Source: Mycolicibacterium sp. 018/SC-01/001 (GTDB lineage Bacteria > Actinomycetota > Actinomycetes > Mycobacteriales > Mycobacteriaceae). Taken from it: 64,000 bases of DNA. Below are positions 54,898 to 64,000 of this stretch, in pieces (position 1 is the first letter of the stretch; every line of letters begins with the position of its first letter). Below the pieces are notes generated by a model that was not told the DNA's origin, searched no databases, and saw only the letters and a list, made by a program, of their open reading frames with translations. The DNA is taken from assembly GCF_007096635.1 (NCBI RefSeq), contig NZ_VKAA01000009.1:124001-188000 (forward strand). The letters run 5' to 3'. The position numbers were made by a program, and so were the translations under genes.

Positions 54898-55668
54898 TCA
54901 CGCAAGGGCGCTCGCAGTCGCGGCGTCGGCGGGGAGGAAGGCCTCGATGCTCAGTTCTGCCGCGGTGAGGTCGAGCGCGGTACCGAACGTCGTCACCATC
55001 GACAGCAGCCGCAGTTCGACACCGTCGATCGTCACGAGGTCCAGCGGGACGGCCACCCCGCCCAGGTCGTGGGATCGCTCGTCGCCGCCCGGGTAGCCGG
55101 CGATCTCGTCCAGCAGCGCGGGGAGGTCACCGGTGTCGTCGGCGGCCACCTCGCGGCGTAACCGTGCGAGCAGGTGCCCGCGCCACTGACCGAGGTTGCG
55201 GATGCGCGGGGCGAGACCGTCGGGATGCAACGCGATGCGCAGCGCGTTGGGCCGCTGCAGCAGATGCGGCGCGACGCCGGCGAGCAGGACGCCCGCGCCG
55301 GCGTTGGCGCTAACAAGGTCCCAGGACCGGTTCACGACGACGCACGGGTAGGGGTCGTAGGCGTCGAGCACACGCGTCAGACCGGCCTGCACAGCTGCCA
55401 TGTCGGGGGCATCGAGGGGTCGCTCGGTGTATGCCGGGGCGTAGCCGGCGGCCAGAAGCATGCGATTCTGCTCGCGCCGCGGGACGTCGAGGACATCGGC
55501 GAGCCGCAGCACCATCGCGCGGCTGGGGATCGCGCGTCCGGTTTCGACGAAGCTGATGTGCCGGGCCGAGACCTGGGCTTCCAGCGCCAAGTCGAGCTGG
55601 CTGAGGCGGCGACGCTCACGCCAGCGCCGCATCATCGCGCCGACTGGGGTCGCGTCCCGCACCGCCAT
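54898..55668 (-). CDS. XRE-type regulator with MmyB-like ligand domain
   Basis: 256-aa regulator. HTH (residues 8-65): MMRRWRERRRLSQLDLALEAQVSARHISFVETGRAIPSRAMVLRLADVLDVP. The C-terminal part (100-256; VVVNRSWDLVSANAGAGVLLAGVAP, RLRREVAADDTGDLPALLDEIAGYPG) is an MmyB-like PAS-type domain that binds fatty acid in known structures. It diverges from the small membrane protein gene at 55754, its likely target, with a palindrome between. Confidence 0.85.
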   Translation of the reverse strand: MAVRDATPVGAMMRRWRERRRLSQLDLALEAQVSARHISFVETGRAIPSRAMVLRLADVLDVPRREQNRMLLAAGYAPAYTERPLDAPDMAAVQAGLTRVLDAYDPYPCVVVNRSWDLVSANAGAGVLLAGVAPHLLQRPNALRIALHPDGLAPRIRNLGQWRGHLLARLRREVAADDTGDLPALLDEIAGYPGGDERSHDLGGVAVPLDLVTIDGVELRLLSMVTTFGTALDLTAAELSIEAFLPADAATASALA

Positions 55669-55690
55669 CGGTCCAGTGTGACCGTCACCG

Positions 55691-55704
55691 GTAGCCGCGG
55701 CTAC
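55691..55704. promoter_or_regulatory. Palindrome between the XRE regulator and membrane protein gene
   Basis: GTAGCCGCGGCTAC is a perfect 14-bp palindrome in the 85-bp divergent intergenic region; candidate operator for the XRE regulator. Confidence 0.4.
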
Positions 55705-55753
55705 TACCTCCGGGGTAATTGCGCCACCTACCCGCGAGGCGGAGCGTGAGGGT

Positions 55754-56041
55754 ATGACCGAGACGACCCAGGCTCCGCGGTGGTTGCGCTTCGTGCTGGT
55801 CTGCGACCGGGCAGGCTCGGCGTGGTACGTGGGCACCGGGTTCTTCTTCGCGCCCGTCCTCGCCGTGCTGTCACCCTGGCCCGAGGTGACGGCGGCGCTG
55901 TGGGTGCTCATCGGGCTGACCGGATTGTGGCTCGGCCTGCTGGGTCTGGCCATGGCGACCGGATTGGCGATGGTGCTGCGCGGCAATCACGAACTCGGCG
56001 AGGACTATTGGCGCTCGATCATCGACTATCCGACGCGGTGA
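55754..56041 (+). CDS. Small two-span membrane protein
   Basis: 95-aa protein with two hydrophobic segments (about 26-44, WYVGTGFFFAPVLAVLSPW, and 46-74, TAALWVLIGLTGLWLGLLGLAMATG) and a soluble end. GGAGCGTGAGGGT precedes ATG 55754. No recognised family; divergent from the XRE regulator, which may control it. Confidence 0.65.
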   Translation: MTETTQAPRWLRFVLVCDRAGSAWYVGTGFFFAPVLAVLSPWPEVTAALWVLIGLTGLWLGLLGLAMATGLAMVLRGNHELGEDYWRSIIDYPTR

Positions 56042-56053
56042 GTCCTCGGCGCG

Positions 56054-57310
56054 TCAGTGGGCGACGGGACAGCCGGTGCCCGTGTAGTCGACCTGCCAGT
56101 GTTTGATCCCGTTGAGCCAGCCCGAACGCAGCCGTTGCGGGGTCCCGATCGACTGCAGGTCGGGCATGTGGTCGGCGATGGCGTTGAACATCAACTCGAT
56201 CGTCATGCGGGCCAGGTTGGCGCCGATGCAGTAGTGCGCACCGGTGCCGCCGAATCCGACGTGCGGATTCGGGTCCCGCAGGATGTCGAACGAGTACGGA
56301 TTCTCGAACACGTCCTCGTCGAAGTTGGCCGACCGGTAGGACATCACGACCCGCTGACCCTTCTTGATCGGCACGCCGGACAGTTCGTAGTCGCACAGCG
56401 CCGTGCGCTGGAACGACGTCACCGGGGTTGCCCACCGCACGATCTCGTCGACCGCGGTCGCCGGGCGGCGCGCCTTGAACAGCTCCCATTGGTCGGGGTG
56501 TTCGGTGAACGCGATCATGCCGTGGGTGATCGAGTTGCGGGTCGTCTCGTTGCCGGCGACGGCGAGCAGCACCATGAAGAACCCGAACTCGTCGTCGGAG
56601 AGTTTGTGGCCCTCGACGTCGGCTTCGACCAGCTTGGTGACGATGTCCTCACCCGGCTGCTCGGCGCGCTGGGCCGCCAGCTGCATCGCGTACATGATCA
56701 ATTCCGTTGCGGCATTGCGGTTGTCGTAATGCGCGAACTCGGGGTCGTCGTCGCTGACCATCTGGTTGGACCAGTCGAAGAGCTTCTTGCGATCCTCGAT
56801 CGGTACCCCCAGCAGGCCGGCGATGGCCTGCAGGGGGAGCTCGCACGAGACCTGCTCGACGAAGTCGCCCGCTCCCGCCGCGGCTGCGGTCTTGGCGATG
56901 GCGTGAGCCCGCGCGTCGAGGTCGGCCCTCAGTCGCTCGACGGCGCGGGGGGTGAACCCGCGGGAGACGATCTTGCGCAGATGGGTGTGGTGAGGGGCGT
57001 CCATGTTGAGCAGCACGAACTTGCCGGTCTCGATCTGCTCGCCGGTCGATCCCTCCGGATAGCGGGGCAGTGCGGTCTTCTCCAGACTCGAGAAGACATC
57101 GCTGCGCTTCGAGATCTCTTTGACGTCGCGGTGTTTCGTGACGACCCAGAAACCGCCGTCCCCGAAGGGGCCGGCGCCGCCGGTCGTCTGCTCGTTCCAC
57201 CAGATCGGTGCGCTGCGCCGCAGCGCGGCCAGTTCCTCGATCGGGAGGCGCTCGCAGTTGAGGTCCGGGTCGGTGAAGTCGAAACCAGGCGGGAAGACCG
57301 GAGTCGGCAT
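56054..57310 (-). CDS. cyp125: CYP125-family sterol C26/C27 monooxygenase
   Basis: 418-aa P450 that begins FPPGFDFTDPDLNCERLPIEELAALR like CYP125A1 and shares most of its landmarks: NMDAPHHTHLRKIVSRGFTPRAV, GDFVEQVSCELPLQAIAGLLGVP, AGNETTRNSITHGMIAF, VDEIVRWATPVTSFQRTAL, NPHVGFGGTGAHYCIGANLAR (haem Cys) and the C-terminus RSGWLNGIKHWQVDYTG...CPVAH. The family oxidises the terminal methyl of cholesterol side chains. CAAGGAGCCTCAGC precedes ATG 57310. Unlike M. tuberculosis cyp125 it is not in a cholesterol cluster and no KstR box is seen upstream, so it may be a paralogue. Confidence 0.9.
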   Translation of the reverse strand: MPTPVFPPGFDFTDPDLNCERLPIEELAALRRSAPIWWNEQTTGGAGPFGDGGFWVVTKHRDVKEISKRSDVFSSLEKTALPRYPEGSTGEQIETGKFVLLNMDAPHHTHLRKIVSRGFTPRAVERLRADLDARAHAIAKTAAAAGAGDFVEQVSCELPLQAIAGLLGVPIEDRKKLFDWSNQMVSDDDPEFAHYDNRNAATELIMYAMQLAAQRAEQPGEDIVTKLVEADVEGHKLSDDEFGFFMVLLAVAGNETTRNSITHGMIAFTEHPDQWELFKARRPATAVDEIVRWATPVTSFQRTALCDYELSGVPIKKGQRVVMSYRSANFDEDVFENPYSFDILRDPNPHVGFGGTGAHYCIGANLARMTIELMFNAIADHMPDLQSIGTPQRLRSGWLNGIKHWQVDYTGTGCPVAH

Positions 57311-57322
57311 GCTGAGGCTCCT

Positions 57323-57361
57323 TGCCGTCTTGGAGTGCCGTCTTGGGGTGCCGTCATGGGG
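57323..57361. repeat. Three tandem 13-bp repeats upstream of cyp125
   Basis: TGCCGTCTTGGAG, TGCCGTCTTGGGG and TGCCGTCATGGGG follow each other without gap, just before the cyp125 ribosome site. They could be a small satellite or a direct-repeat operator. Confidence 0.6.
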
Positions 57362-57533
57362 CTCTCATCGATACCTACACCACAGCCGGGGTCGGTTGGG
57401 CGAGTTCGGAGACTTCGCGGAATCAGAGTCCGGACTGATGTAACGAATGTGGCGCGAGGGGAGAAGCACAGGGTGACAATGATGCGACGCGGCCGCCGCC
57501 ACTTCAGGCCGCACACCCGAAGGGGGACCGGTG

Positions 57534-58000
57534 ATGATCGGTTGGCAGGTCAAGACCGCCTCAGCTGTGGGCGCCGCCGCGGTCGCGGGGCTGCTGGTGT
57601 GCGCGCCGCTCGCGGCCGCCGATCCCGACCCCGCCGTGCCGCTGCCCGCCCCGGCTCCCGGTCCCGTCCAGCCGCCGGCTGATCCGGCTGTGAACCCGGC
57701 GCCGGTCCCGGGCGCGCCGGTCCAGGCGCTGGCCGGCGGCGCCGCCGATGCGCCGGTGGCCGCACCCGAGGGGGTTCCGCACCTGTCGAGCCCCGAGAAC
57801 CTGCCACCGGGGACCACCGAGACACCGGCCCCGCAGACCCGCCTGAGCTATCTGCGTGACCTCTGGCATTCGATGCAGACCCAGGAGGTGTCCGGTTCGG
57901 ACGCACTCCTGCTGCTGACGCAGCGCCCGATGTCGGCCACGCCGGGCATGCAGCCGACCCCGCCGGCACCCCCGGCGCCGGCCCCGGCGCCACTGACCCC

Positions 58001-58004
<4 letters not shown>
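57534..58004 (+). CDS. Secreted proline-rich protein
   Basis: 156-aa exported protein. Signal peptide 1-30 (MIGWQVKTASAVGAAAVAGLLVCAPLAAA, cut before DPDP). Pro/Ala-rich linkers flank a short ordered segment LSYLRDLWHSMQTQEVSGSDALLLLTQRPM (about 100-130). The Pro-rich ends resemble Apa but the middle does not. ATG 57534 is preferred to GTG 57531; AGGGGG lies upstream. It overlaps the oxidoreductase stop by 4 nt convergently. Function unknown. Confidence 0.7.
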
Positions 58005-60249
<2,245 letters not shown>

Positions 60250-60253
<4 letters not shown>

Positions 60254-60843
60254 CGCGGGTCTCGCTCTCTCGTGCCGGCCGGAAGCTTGGCGCGGATCAG
60301 CTCCGCGAGCTGGGTGTGCACCGTCTGCATCGGTTCGAGGTCGCGCGCGGCCCTGGCGAGCACGAGCGCCCCCTCGAACGCCGACAGCGTGACCACCGCC
60401 AGGGCCTCTGCGCTCTCGGCGGTCGCGCCGTCGGCGCGCAGTCGGGCGGCGATCGTGTCGCGCCATCGCGAGAACGCCGCCGCGGCCCGGTCCAGCACGG
60501 GTCGTTCGGTGGCGTCCGGCTCCCCGGCTTCGACCGCGACGGCGACCACCGGACACCCTGCCCGGAAGTCACTGTCGACGAGCAGCTGCGCCTGACGGGA
60601 GAACAGAGCATCCAGGGCGTGGACGGTGGACGGTGCCGCGTCGAGCTCGCGGGCCATGTGGTCGGCGGCGTAGTCGACGGCCTCGCAGAGCAATTGGGTG
60701 CGCCCACCGGGGAAGTAGTGGTAGGCCGATCCGCGCGGCGCCCCGCTGTGCGCCAGCACGTCTGCGATCGCGGTCGATTGCGCGCCGCGCTCACGGATCA
60801 GCAGTGCAGCAGAGACCACCATGCGCTCCCGGGGACCAGCCAT
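60250..60843 (-). CDS. TetR-family regulator (LmrA/YxaF-like)
   Basis: 197-aa TetR repressor: MVVSAALLIRERGAQSTAIADVLAHSGAPRGSAYHYFPGGRTQLLCEAVDYA is the HTH, and the DSDFRAGCPVVAVAVEAGE block marks the LmrA/YxaF C-terminal type. Translationally coupled to the molybdopterin oxidoreductase by ATGA. No Shine-Dalgarno; TAGGGT ends 7 nt before ATG, implying leaderless mRNA. Half-sites TGTA and TACA, 8 nt apart, overlap that region and may be its own operator. Confidence 0.88.
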
Positions 60844-60850
60844 GTATGCA

Positions 60851-60856
60851 ACCCTA
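60851..60856 (-). promoter_or_regulatory. -10 hexamer TAGGGT of the TetR gene
   Basis: TAGGGT (TANNNT) on the minus strand ends 7 nt before ATG 60843. TATG/CATA and TGTA/TACA inverted half-sites overlap it (60843-60860), consistent with autorepression. Confidence 0.45.
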
Positions 60857-60874
60857 CATAACGCACGGTGCGAG

Positions 60875-60931
60875 AAAAGCGACTTCGGCGTGGTTGTCGT
60901 CGCTGAGCGCCGACAACCACGCCGAAATCGC
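60875..60931 (-). terminator. Intrinsic terminator of the nitronate monooxygenase gene
   Basis: A 21-bp stem with one mismatch (60879-60899 with 60911-60931), 11-nt loop, begins right after the stop codon at 60932; on the minus strand it is followed by TTTTCTC. This is one of few hairpins in the window with a U-tract. Confidence 0.85.
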
Positions 60932-62065
60932 CTAGACGCTGGCGGCCTCGTTCAAGTCGGCGAGCCGACCCGTCGCCTCCAGGTACTCCTGCACCCACCG
61001 CTCGATCACCGTCGCGGTCTTCTCGACCTTGGTGAACTGGCCCACGACCTGGCCGACGGGGTTGAACGCGACGTCGACGGATTCGTTGGGGTACTTGTGC
61101 GTCGCGGCCACCGCCATCCCGGACACCATGTACTGCAGCGGCATGCCGAGCGGCTTCGGGTTCTCCGGGTCCTCCCAGGCCTCGGTCCAGTCGTTCTTGA
61201 GCATGCGGGCGGGCTTGCCGGTGAACGATCGGCTGCGGACGGTGTCGCGGCTGGTCGCCTTCGCGTAGGCGGCGTGCTGGACGGGCGTGTGCTCGGACTC
61301 CTCGACCATCACCCACTGCGAGCCGGTCCATGCACCCTGGGCGCCGAGTGCCAACGCCGCGGCGATCTGCTGGCCGCTGCCGATTCCGCCGGCCGCGAGC
61401 ACCGGCACGGGGGCGACCTCCTTGACGACCTGCGGCCACAGGACGATCGAACCGATGTCACCGCAGTGCCCACCGGCCTCGCCACCCTGGGCGATGATGA
61501 TGTCCACGCCGGCATCGGCGTGCTTGCGGGCCTGATACGGCGAGCCGCACAGCGCCGCGACGACGCGTCCCTCCGCGTGGATGTGGGCGATCATGTCGGC
61601 CGGCGGGGTGCCGAGCGCGTTGGCGATCATCGTGACCTTGGGGTGCCGCAGCGCCACCTCCACTTGTGGGGTGGCAGTCGCCTCGGTCCAGCCGAGCAGC
61701 TGCAGCGCGTCATCGTCGCTGTGCTCGACGGGCACGCCGTGCTCCGAGAGGATCTTCTTGGCGAAGTCGATATGCTCCTGCGGCACGAGGTCGTTGAGCG
61801 TCTTCTTCAGCACCTCGGGGTCCATGTCGGCGGCGTCGGAGCCCTCGTACTTGTTCGGGATCACGATGTCGACCCCGTACGGATGGTCACCGATGTTCTC
61901 GTCGATCCAGTTCAGCTCGATCTCGAGTTGTTCAGGGGTGAAGCCGACCGCGCCGAGCACGCCGAACCCGCCGGCCTTGCTCACCGCGACGACGACGTCG
62001 CGGCAGTGGGTGAAGGCGAAGATCGGGAACTCGATGCCGAGTTGGTCGCACAGGGGAGTATGCAT
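60932..62065 (-). CDS. Nitronate monooxygenase / 2-nitropropane dioxygenase-like flavoprotein
   Basis: 377-aa FMN-dependent TIM-barrel protein: CDQLGIEFPIFAFTHCRDVVVAVSKAGGFGVLGAVGFTPEQLE, ANALGTPPADMIAHIHAEG, DIIIAQGGEAGGHCGDIGS and VLAAGGIGSGQQIAAALALGAQGAWTGSQWV are the NMO family blocks. Size and likely KstR control recall Rv1894c; relatives act as dehydrogenases in sterol ring degradation (IpdC), so the natural substrate may be a sterol-derived CoA ester. CCAGGAGCGGACT precedes ATG 62065; the gene has its own KstR-box and terminator. Confidence 0.85.
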   Translation of the reverse strand: MHTPLCDQLGIEFPIFAFTHCRDVVVAVSKAGGFGVLGAVGFTPEQLEIELNWIDENIGDHPYGVDIVIPNKYEGSDAADMDPEVLKKTLNDLVPQEHIDFAKKILSEHGVPVEHSDDDALQLLGWTEATATPQVEVALRHPKVTMIANALGTPPADMIAHIHAEGRVVAALCGSPYQARKHADAGVDIIIAQGGEAGGHCGDIGSIVLWPQVVKEVAPVPVLAAGGIGSGQQIAAALALGAQGAWTGSQWVMVEESEHTPVQHAAYAKATSRDTVRSRSFTGKPARMLKNDWTEAWEDPENPKPLGMPLQYMVSGMAVAATHKYPNESVDVAFNPVGQVVGQFTKVEKTATVIERWVQEYLEATGRLADLNEAASV

Positions 62066-62107
62066 AGTCCGCTCCTGGTGGGCTCATAGGCCGAACGCGT
62101 CAGAAAT

Positions 62108-62121
62108 TAGAACGTGTTCTA
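62108..62121. promoter_or_regulatory. KstR operator upstream of the nitronate monooxygenase gene
   Basis: TAGAAC-GT-GTTCTA is a perfect match to the KstR motif TNNAACNNGTTNNA, 43 bp from the ATG of the monooxygenase. The TAG stop of the upstream HAD gene lies inside it. KstR represses cholesterol-catabolism genes in mycobacteria. Confidence 0.8.
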
Positions 62122-62883
62122 CTTTAGTACACCACGGAGGCCGTCGTGGTTTCCTCCGCCCTCTGTCGTGACCCGCAGCACCGGCCAGCCCTCGATCGCG
62201 GCGCGGGCCGCCAGCTCGCGGCGCGGGTTGACCGGGCGCGGCTGACCCACCAGCGACATGAGGGCGATGTCCTCGTTGCCATCGGCGTAGAAGTAGCTGT
62301 CGGCCAGTTCGATGCCGCGCGGCTGACAGAACCGCGTCACCGCATCGGCCTTGCGCGCACCCCAGATCACCGGCCGCCGGATCCGGCCGGTGAGCCGGCC
62401 GTCGGCATCGACCTCGAAGTGGTTGCACACGACGTGGTCGATCTCGAGGAACCTCGCCACCGGCTCGGCATGGATCGTCAGCGCCGACGAGCACATCACC
62501 ACGGTGTGGCCGCGGCTCTGGTGCGCGAGCACCACGTCGCGCATGGCGGGGAAGAGGCGCGACCGCACCCGCTCCCGGAACAGCCGCTCACCGACGTCGT
62601 CGAGCTCGGCCAGCGACTCGCCGTGCAGGTAGCCGGCGGCGCGCTCGAGCAACTTGGCGAAATCGACCCGCCCGAAGCGGTACCGCATCGCGGCTTCGAT
62701 CACGCCGGTGATCTCGCCGATGCGCGCCTGCCGACGCCGGATCCGATCGCCCGCGTGCGCGGTCGCGGTGAAGCCGTCGACCAATGTGCCGTCGAGGTCG
62801 AAGAACGCGCCGATGTGCGACCCGCCCGGGCTCGCCTCGATCGCCGCCAACGGGTCGATCGGGAGTGCGGGCTCGGCGGTCAC
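62119..62883 (-). CDS. HAD-IB family phosphatase
   Basis: 254-aa haloacid-dehalogenase phosphatase: motif I FFDLDGTLVDG (nucleophile Asp and DxDGT), motif II SSALTI, motif III/IV RKADAV and YADGNEDIALMSLVG. The IB type resembles SerB and the mycobacterial HAD domain fused to acyltransferases; here it is a single domain. GAGGAGATC precedes GTG 62883. Substrate unknown; it lies upstream of the KstR-box gene in the same direction. Confidence 0.88.
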   Translation of the reverse strand: MTAEPALPIDPLAAIEASPGGSHIGAFFDLDGTLVDGFTATAHAGDRIRRRQARIGEITGVIEAAMRYRFGRVDFAKLLERAAGYLHGESLAELDDVGERLFRERVRSRLFPAMRDVVLAHQSRGHTVVMCSSALTIHAEPVARFLEIDHVVCNHFEVDADGRLTGRIRRPVIWGARKADAVTRFCQPRGIELADSYFYADGNEDIALMSLVGQPRPVNPRRELAARAAIEGWPVLRVTTEGGGNHDGLRGVLK

Positions 62884-63085
62884 GATCTCCTCGCATCAGG
62901 CCGGTCTTGAGGTGTTGACTCGCCATGCTACGGGCCGTGCCGACACTCCTGGTTTAATCTGTGCCGGTCGCCGCGAACGGCCACGGTAGTTTGGTAGCCG
63001 GGTTCAGGAAGCAGCCTGTGCGAGAGGTATCCGCGAGGTGCGCTCTCGCAGTGGGCGGACAGCGGCCTGACATGGAAGGTGAACC

Positions 63086-63472
63086 TTGGACGAGCAAGCA
63101 GCCGACGGCACGACCGCCTCGACGGGCGGTTCGAACTGCGACGTGACACAACGATGGGTCGATGGCGTGGCCGTCGTGGCGGTGTCCGGCGTCGTCGACA
63201 TGCTCACCTCACCGCAGCTGGAATCGGCCATCGACGATGCGCTGGCGCAGAAGCCGTCCGCCGTCGTGATCGATTTCACGAAGGTGGAGTTCCTGGCATC
63301 GGCCGGAATGGGTGTCCTGGTCGCCGCGCACGACAAAGCCGGCGATGACGTGGCATTCAGCGTGGTCGCCGACGGCCCGGCGACCAGCCGGCCGCTCAAG
63401 CTGGTGGGCATCGCCGAGATCGTGAGCCTCTATCCGAGCCTGGACGAGGCACTCGCGGCCCGGGACGCGTAG
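63086..63472 (+). CDS. Anti-anti-sigma factor (STAS domain)
   Basis: 128-aa SpoIIAA/RsbV-like protein. After a 20-residue tail, a STAS domain with VAVVAVSGVVDMLTSPQLESAIDDAL, PSAVVIDFTKVEFLASAGMGVLVAAH. Ser72 in LASAGMG is the phosphorylatable serine; the preceding Asp of the usual DSSG is Ala. It would release a sigma factor (SigF type) from its antagonist when dephosphorylated. TTG start with GGAAGGTGAACC. Next gene encodes the matching kinase-like ATPase. Confidence 0.88.
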   Translation: MDEQAADGTTASTGGSNCDVTQRWVDGVAVVAVSGVVDMLTSPQLESAIDDALAQKPSAVVIDFTKVEFLASAGMGVLVAAHDKAGDDVAFSVVADGPATSRPLKLVGIAEIVSLYPSLDEALAARDA

Positions 63473-63517
63473 GAAGGCCGCGTAAAAACGTGCGTCATCG
63501 GGTAGCCACCGAAAGCC

Positions 63518-63964
63518 ATGATCGATTCCATGCCGCCGGCTGAAGTAGCCAATGCAGAACGTTTCGAGCGTTTCGGCCTGCACGCCGACGCCGGAACGGT
63601 CGCGATGGCGCGCCGCGAGTTCACCGCGTGGCTCAAGCGCTACTTCGCCCTCGACGAGGAGCGCTGCAGCGATCTGGTGCTCGCGATCAACGAAGCGCTG
63701 GCCAACTCGGCCGAGTTCGCCTATCTGCTCGCCGATCAGCCCGGGACCATCGACATCTGCGCCATCTACGACGCGCAGCAGCAGACGCTGACGGTCGAGA
63801 TCACCGATCGCGGCACCTGGCGCCCGCCCCAGACCGATCCGGTGCCGCGCACCCGCGGCCGCGGCATCCCGCTGATGGAGACCCTGTCCGACCACGCGGT
63901 GATCGAGCCGTCGACGACCGGCACCCGGGTGTGCCTGGAGTGGCGCGGCGTCACCCGCGTGTGA
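63518..63964 (+). CDS. Anti-sigma factor kinase (HATPase_c_2, RsbW-like)
   Basis: 148-aa GHKL ATPase domain: LVLAINEALANSAEFAYLLA (N-box with Glu and Asn), VEITDRGTWRPP (G1 region) and TRGRGIPLMETLSDHAVI (G2) form the ATP pocket. It lacks an obvious sigma-binding extension. With the STAS protein 45 bp upstream it forms a partner-switching pair; the sigma factor gene is not in the window. Confidence 0.88.
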   Translation: MIDSMPPAEVANAERFERFGLHADAGTVAMARREFTAWLKRYFALDEERCSDLVLAINEALANSAEFAYLLADQPGTIDICAIYDAQQQTLTVEITDRGTWRPPQTDPVPRTRGRGIPLMETLSDHAVIEPSTTGTRVCLEWRGVTRV

Positions 63965-63967
63965 GCG

Positions 63968-64000
63968 TCAGGGCCGATAGGTCCCCGAACCGGTGACCAG
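63968..64000 (-). CDS. C-terminal fragment of a gene running off the window
   Basis: The last ten codons on the minus strand read LVTGSGTYRP followed by TGA, convergent with the anti-sigma kinase gene. Too short to identify; listed because it is the only frame open to the edge with a stop in a sensible place. Confidence 0.35.
   Translation of the reverse strand: MVTGSGTYRP

Noticed and set aside
57311..57533. KstR box upstream of cyp125
   Set aside because: No AACNNGTT sequence was found in this region.

Overview
The window is chromosomal DNA of a mycobacterium, most likely a fast-growing environmental species (Mycolicibacterium type). The evidence is high GC with strong G/C third-position bias, an Apa (MPT32) secreted antigen, an antigen 85C mycolyltransferase, a cyclopropane mycolic acid synthase, an LpqH/LppE-type 19-kDa lipoprotein, MgtA, a 13E12-family HNH gene under a mycobacterial SOS box, a CYP125-type sterol P450 and an intact Lon protease (a gene M. 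tuberculosis lacks). From memory, many genes follow the M. tuberculosis Rv1855c-Rv1904 order (apa, the GlsB-type membrane protein, CPBP protease, CoA-transferase plus thiolase-like pair, DUF1810, EthD-like protein, bfrA, glnA3, nitronate monooxygenase), interleaved with blocks that species does not have there. No tRNA, rRNA, insertion sequence, prophage or CRISPR array was seen.

Layout. 1-3.2 kb: tail of a degenerate SDR, apa, two membrane proteins. 3.3-9.6 kb: phosphoketolase diverging from a duplicated-domain CoA transferase and a thiolase-like partner. 9.6-13.5 kb: malate dehydrogenase with an upstream lipoprotein gene, an endonuclease III-like protein, a TfoX-N protein and an LLM flavin/F420 oxidoreductase. 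13.5-18.7 kb: lon with a HAIR element overlapping a SigH/SigE-like promoter, an SDR, fbpC and a DUF1810 protein. 18.7-23.8 kb: a tightly coupled five-gene operon (TetR, ABC-2-like membrane protein, TPR protein, nucleoside-type deaminase, GH13 glycosidase) behind one palindromic operator. 23.9-28.7 kb: a cupin, then an NCS2 permease, a BiuH-like cysteine hydrolase, an AtzF-like amidase and a GntR regulator, together a candidate biuret/allophanate nitrogen-scavenging cluster. 28.8-33.9 kb: SOS-controlled 13E12 gene, FAD monooxygenase with a clear promoter/operator, FUSC protein. 33.9-39 kb: EthD-like protein, enoyl-CoA hydratase, divergent bfd/bfrA with tandem iron boxes, an AhpD-like protein, glnA3, ArsR plus SRPBCC. 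39-43 kb: two D-aminoacylase-type amidohydrolases flanking an NTF2-like protein. 43-49 kb: exported dienelactone hydrolase, mgtA, coiled-coil membrane protein, P450, hypotheticals, mycolate cyclopropane synthase. 48.9-55.7 kb: ureohydrolase, thioesterase, Thr/Ser dehydratase, DUF7159-like protein, membrane protein, L,D-transpeptidase, 48-aa ORF, 19-kDa-type lipoprotein, XRE regulator. 55.7-64 kb: small membrane protein, CYP125, secreted Pro-rich protein, TetR-molybdopterin oxidoreductase pair, KstR-box nitronate monooxygenase, HAD phosphatase, and an anti-anti-sigma/anti-sigma kinase pair.

In function the window mixes cell-envelope genes (apa, fbpC, mgtA, cyclopropane synthase, L,D-transpeptidase, lipoproteins), sterol and acyl-CoA catabolism, nitrogen scavenging, iron storage and stress proteolysis. 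Several genes appear to be leaderless: a -10-like hexamer ends 7-8 nt before the start codon and no Shine-Dalgarno sequence is present. All database-dependent statements (orthology, family names) rest on recall of the families and were not searched.
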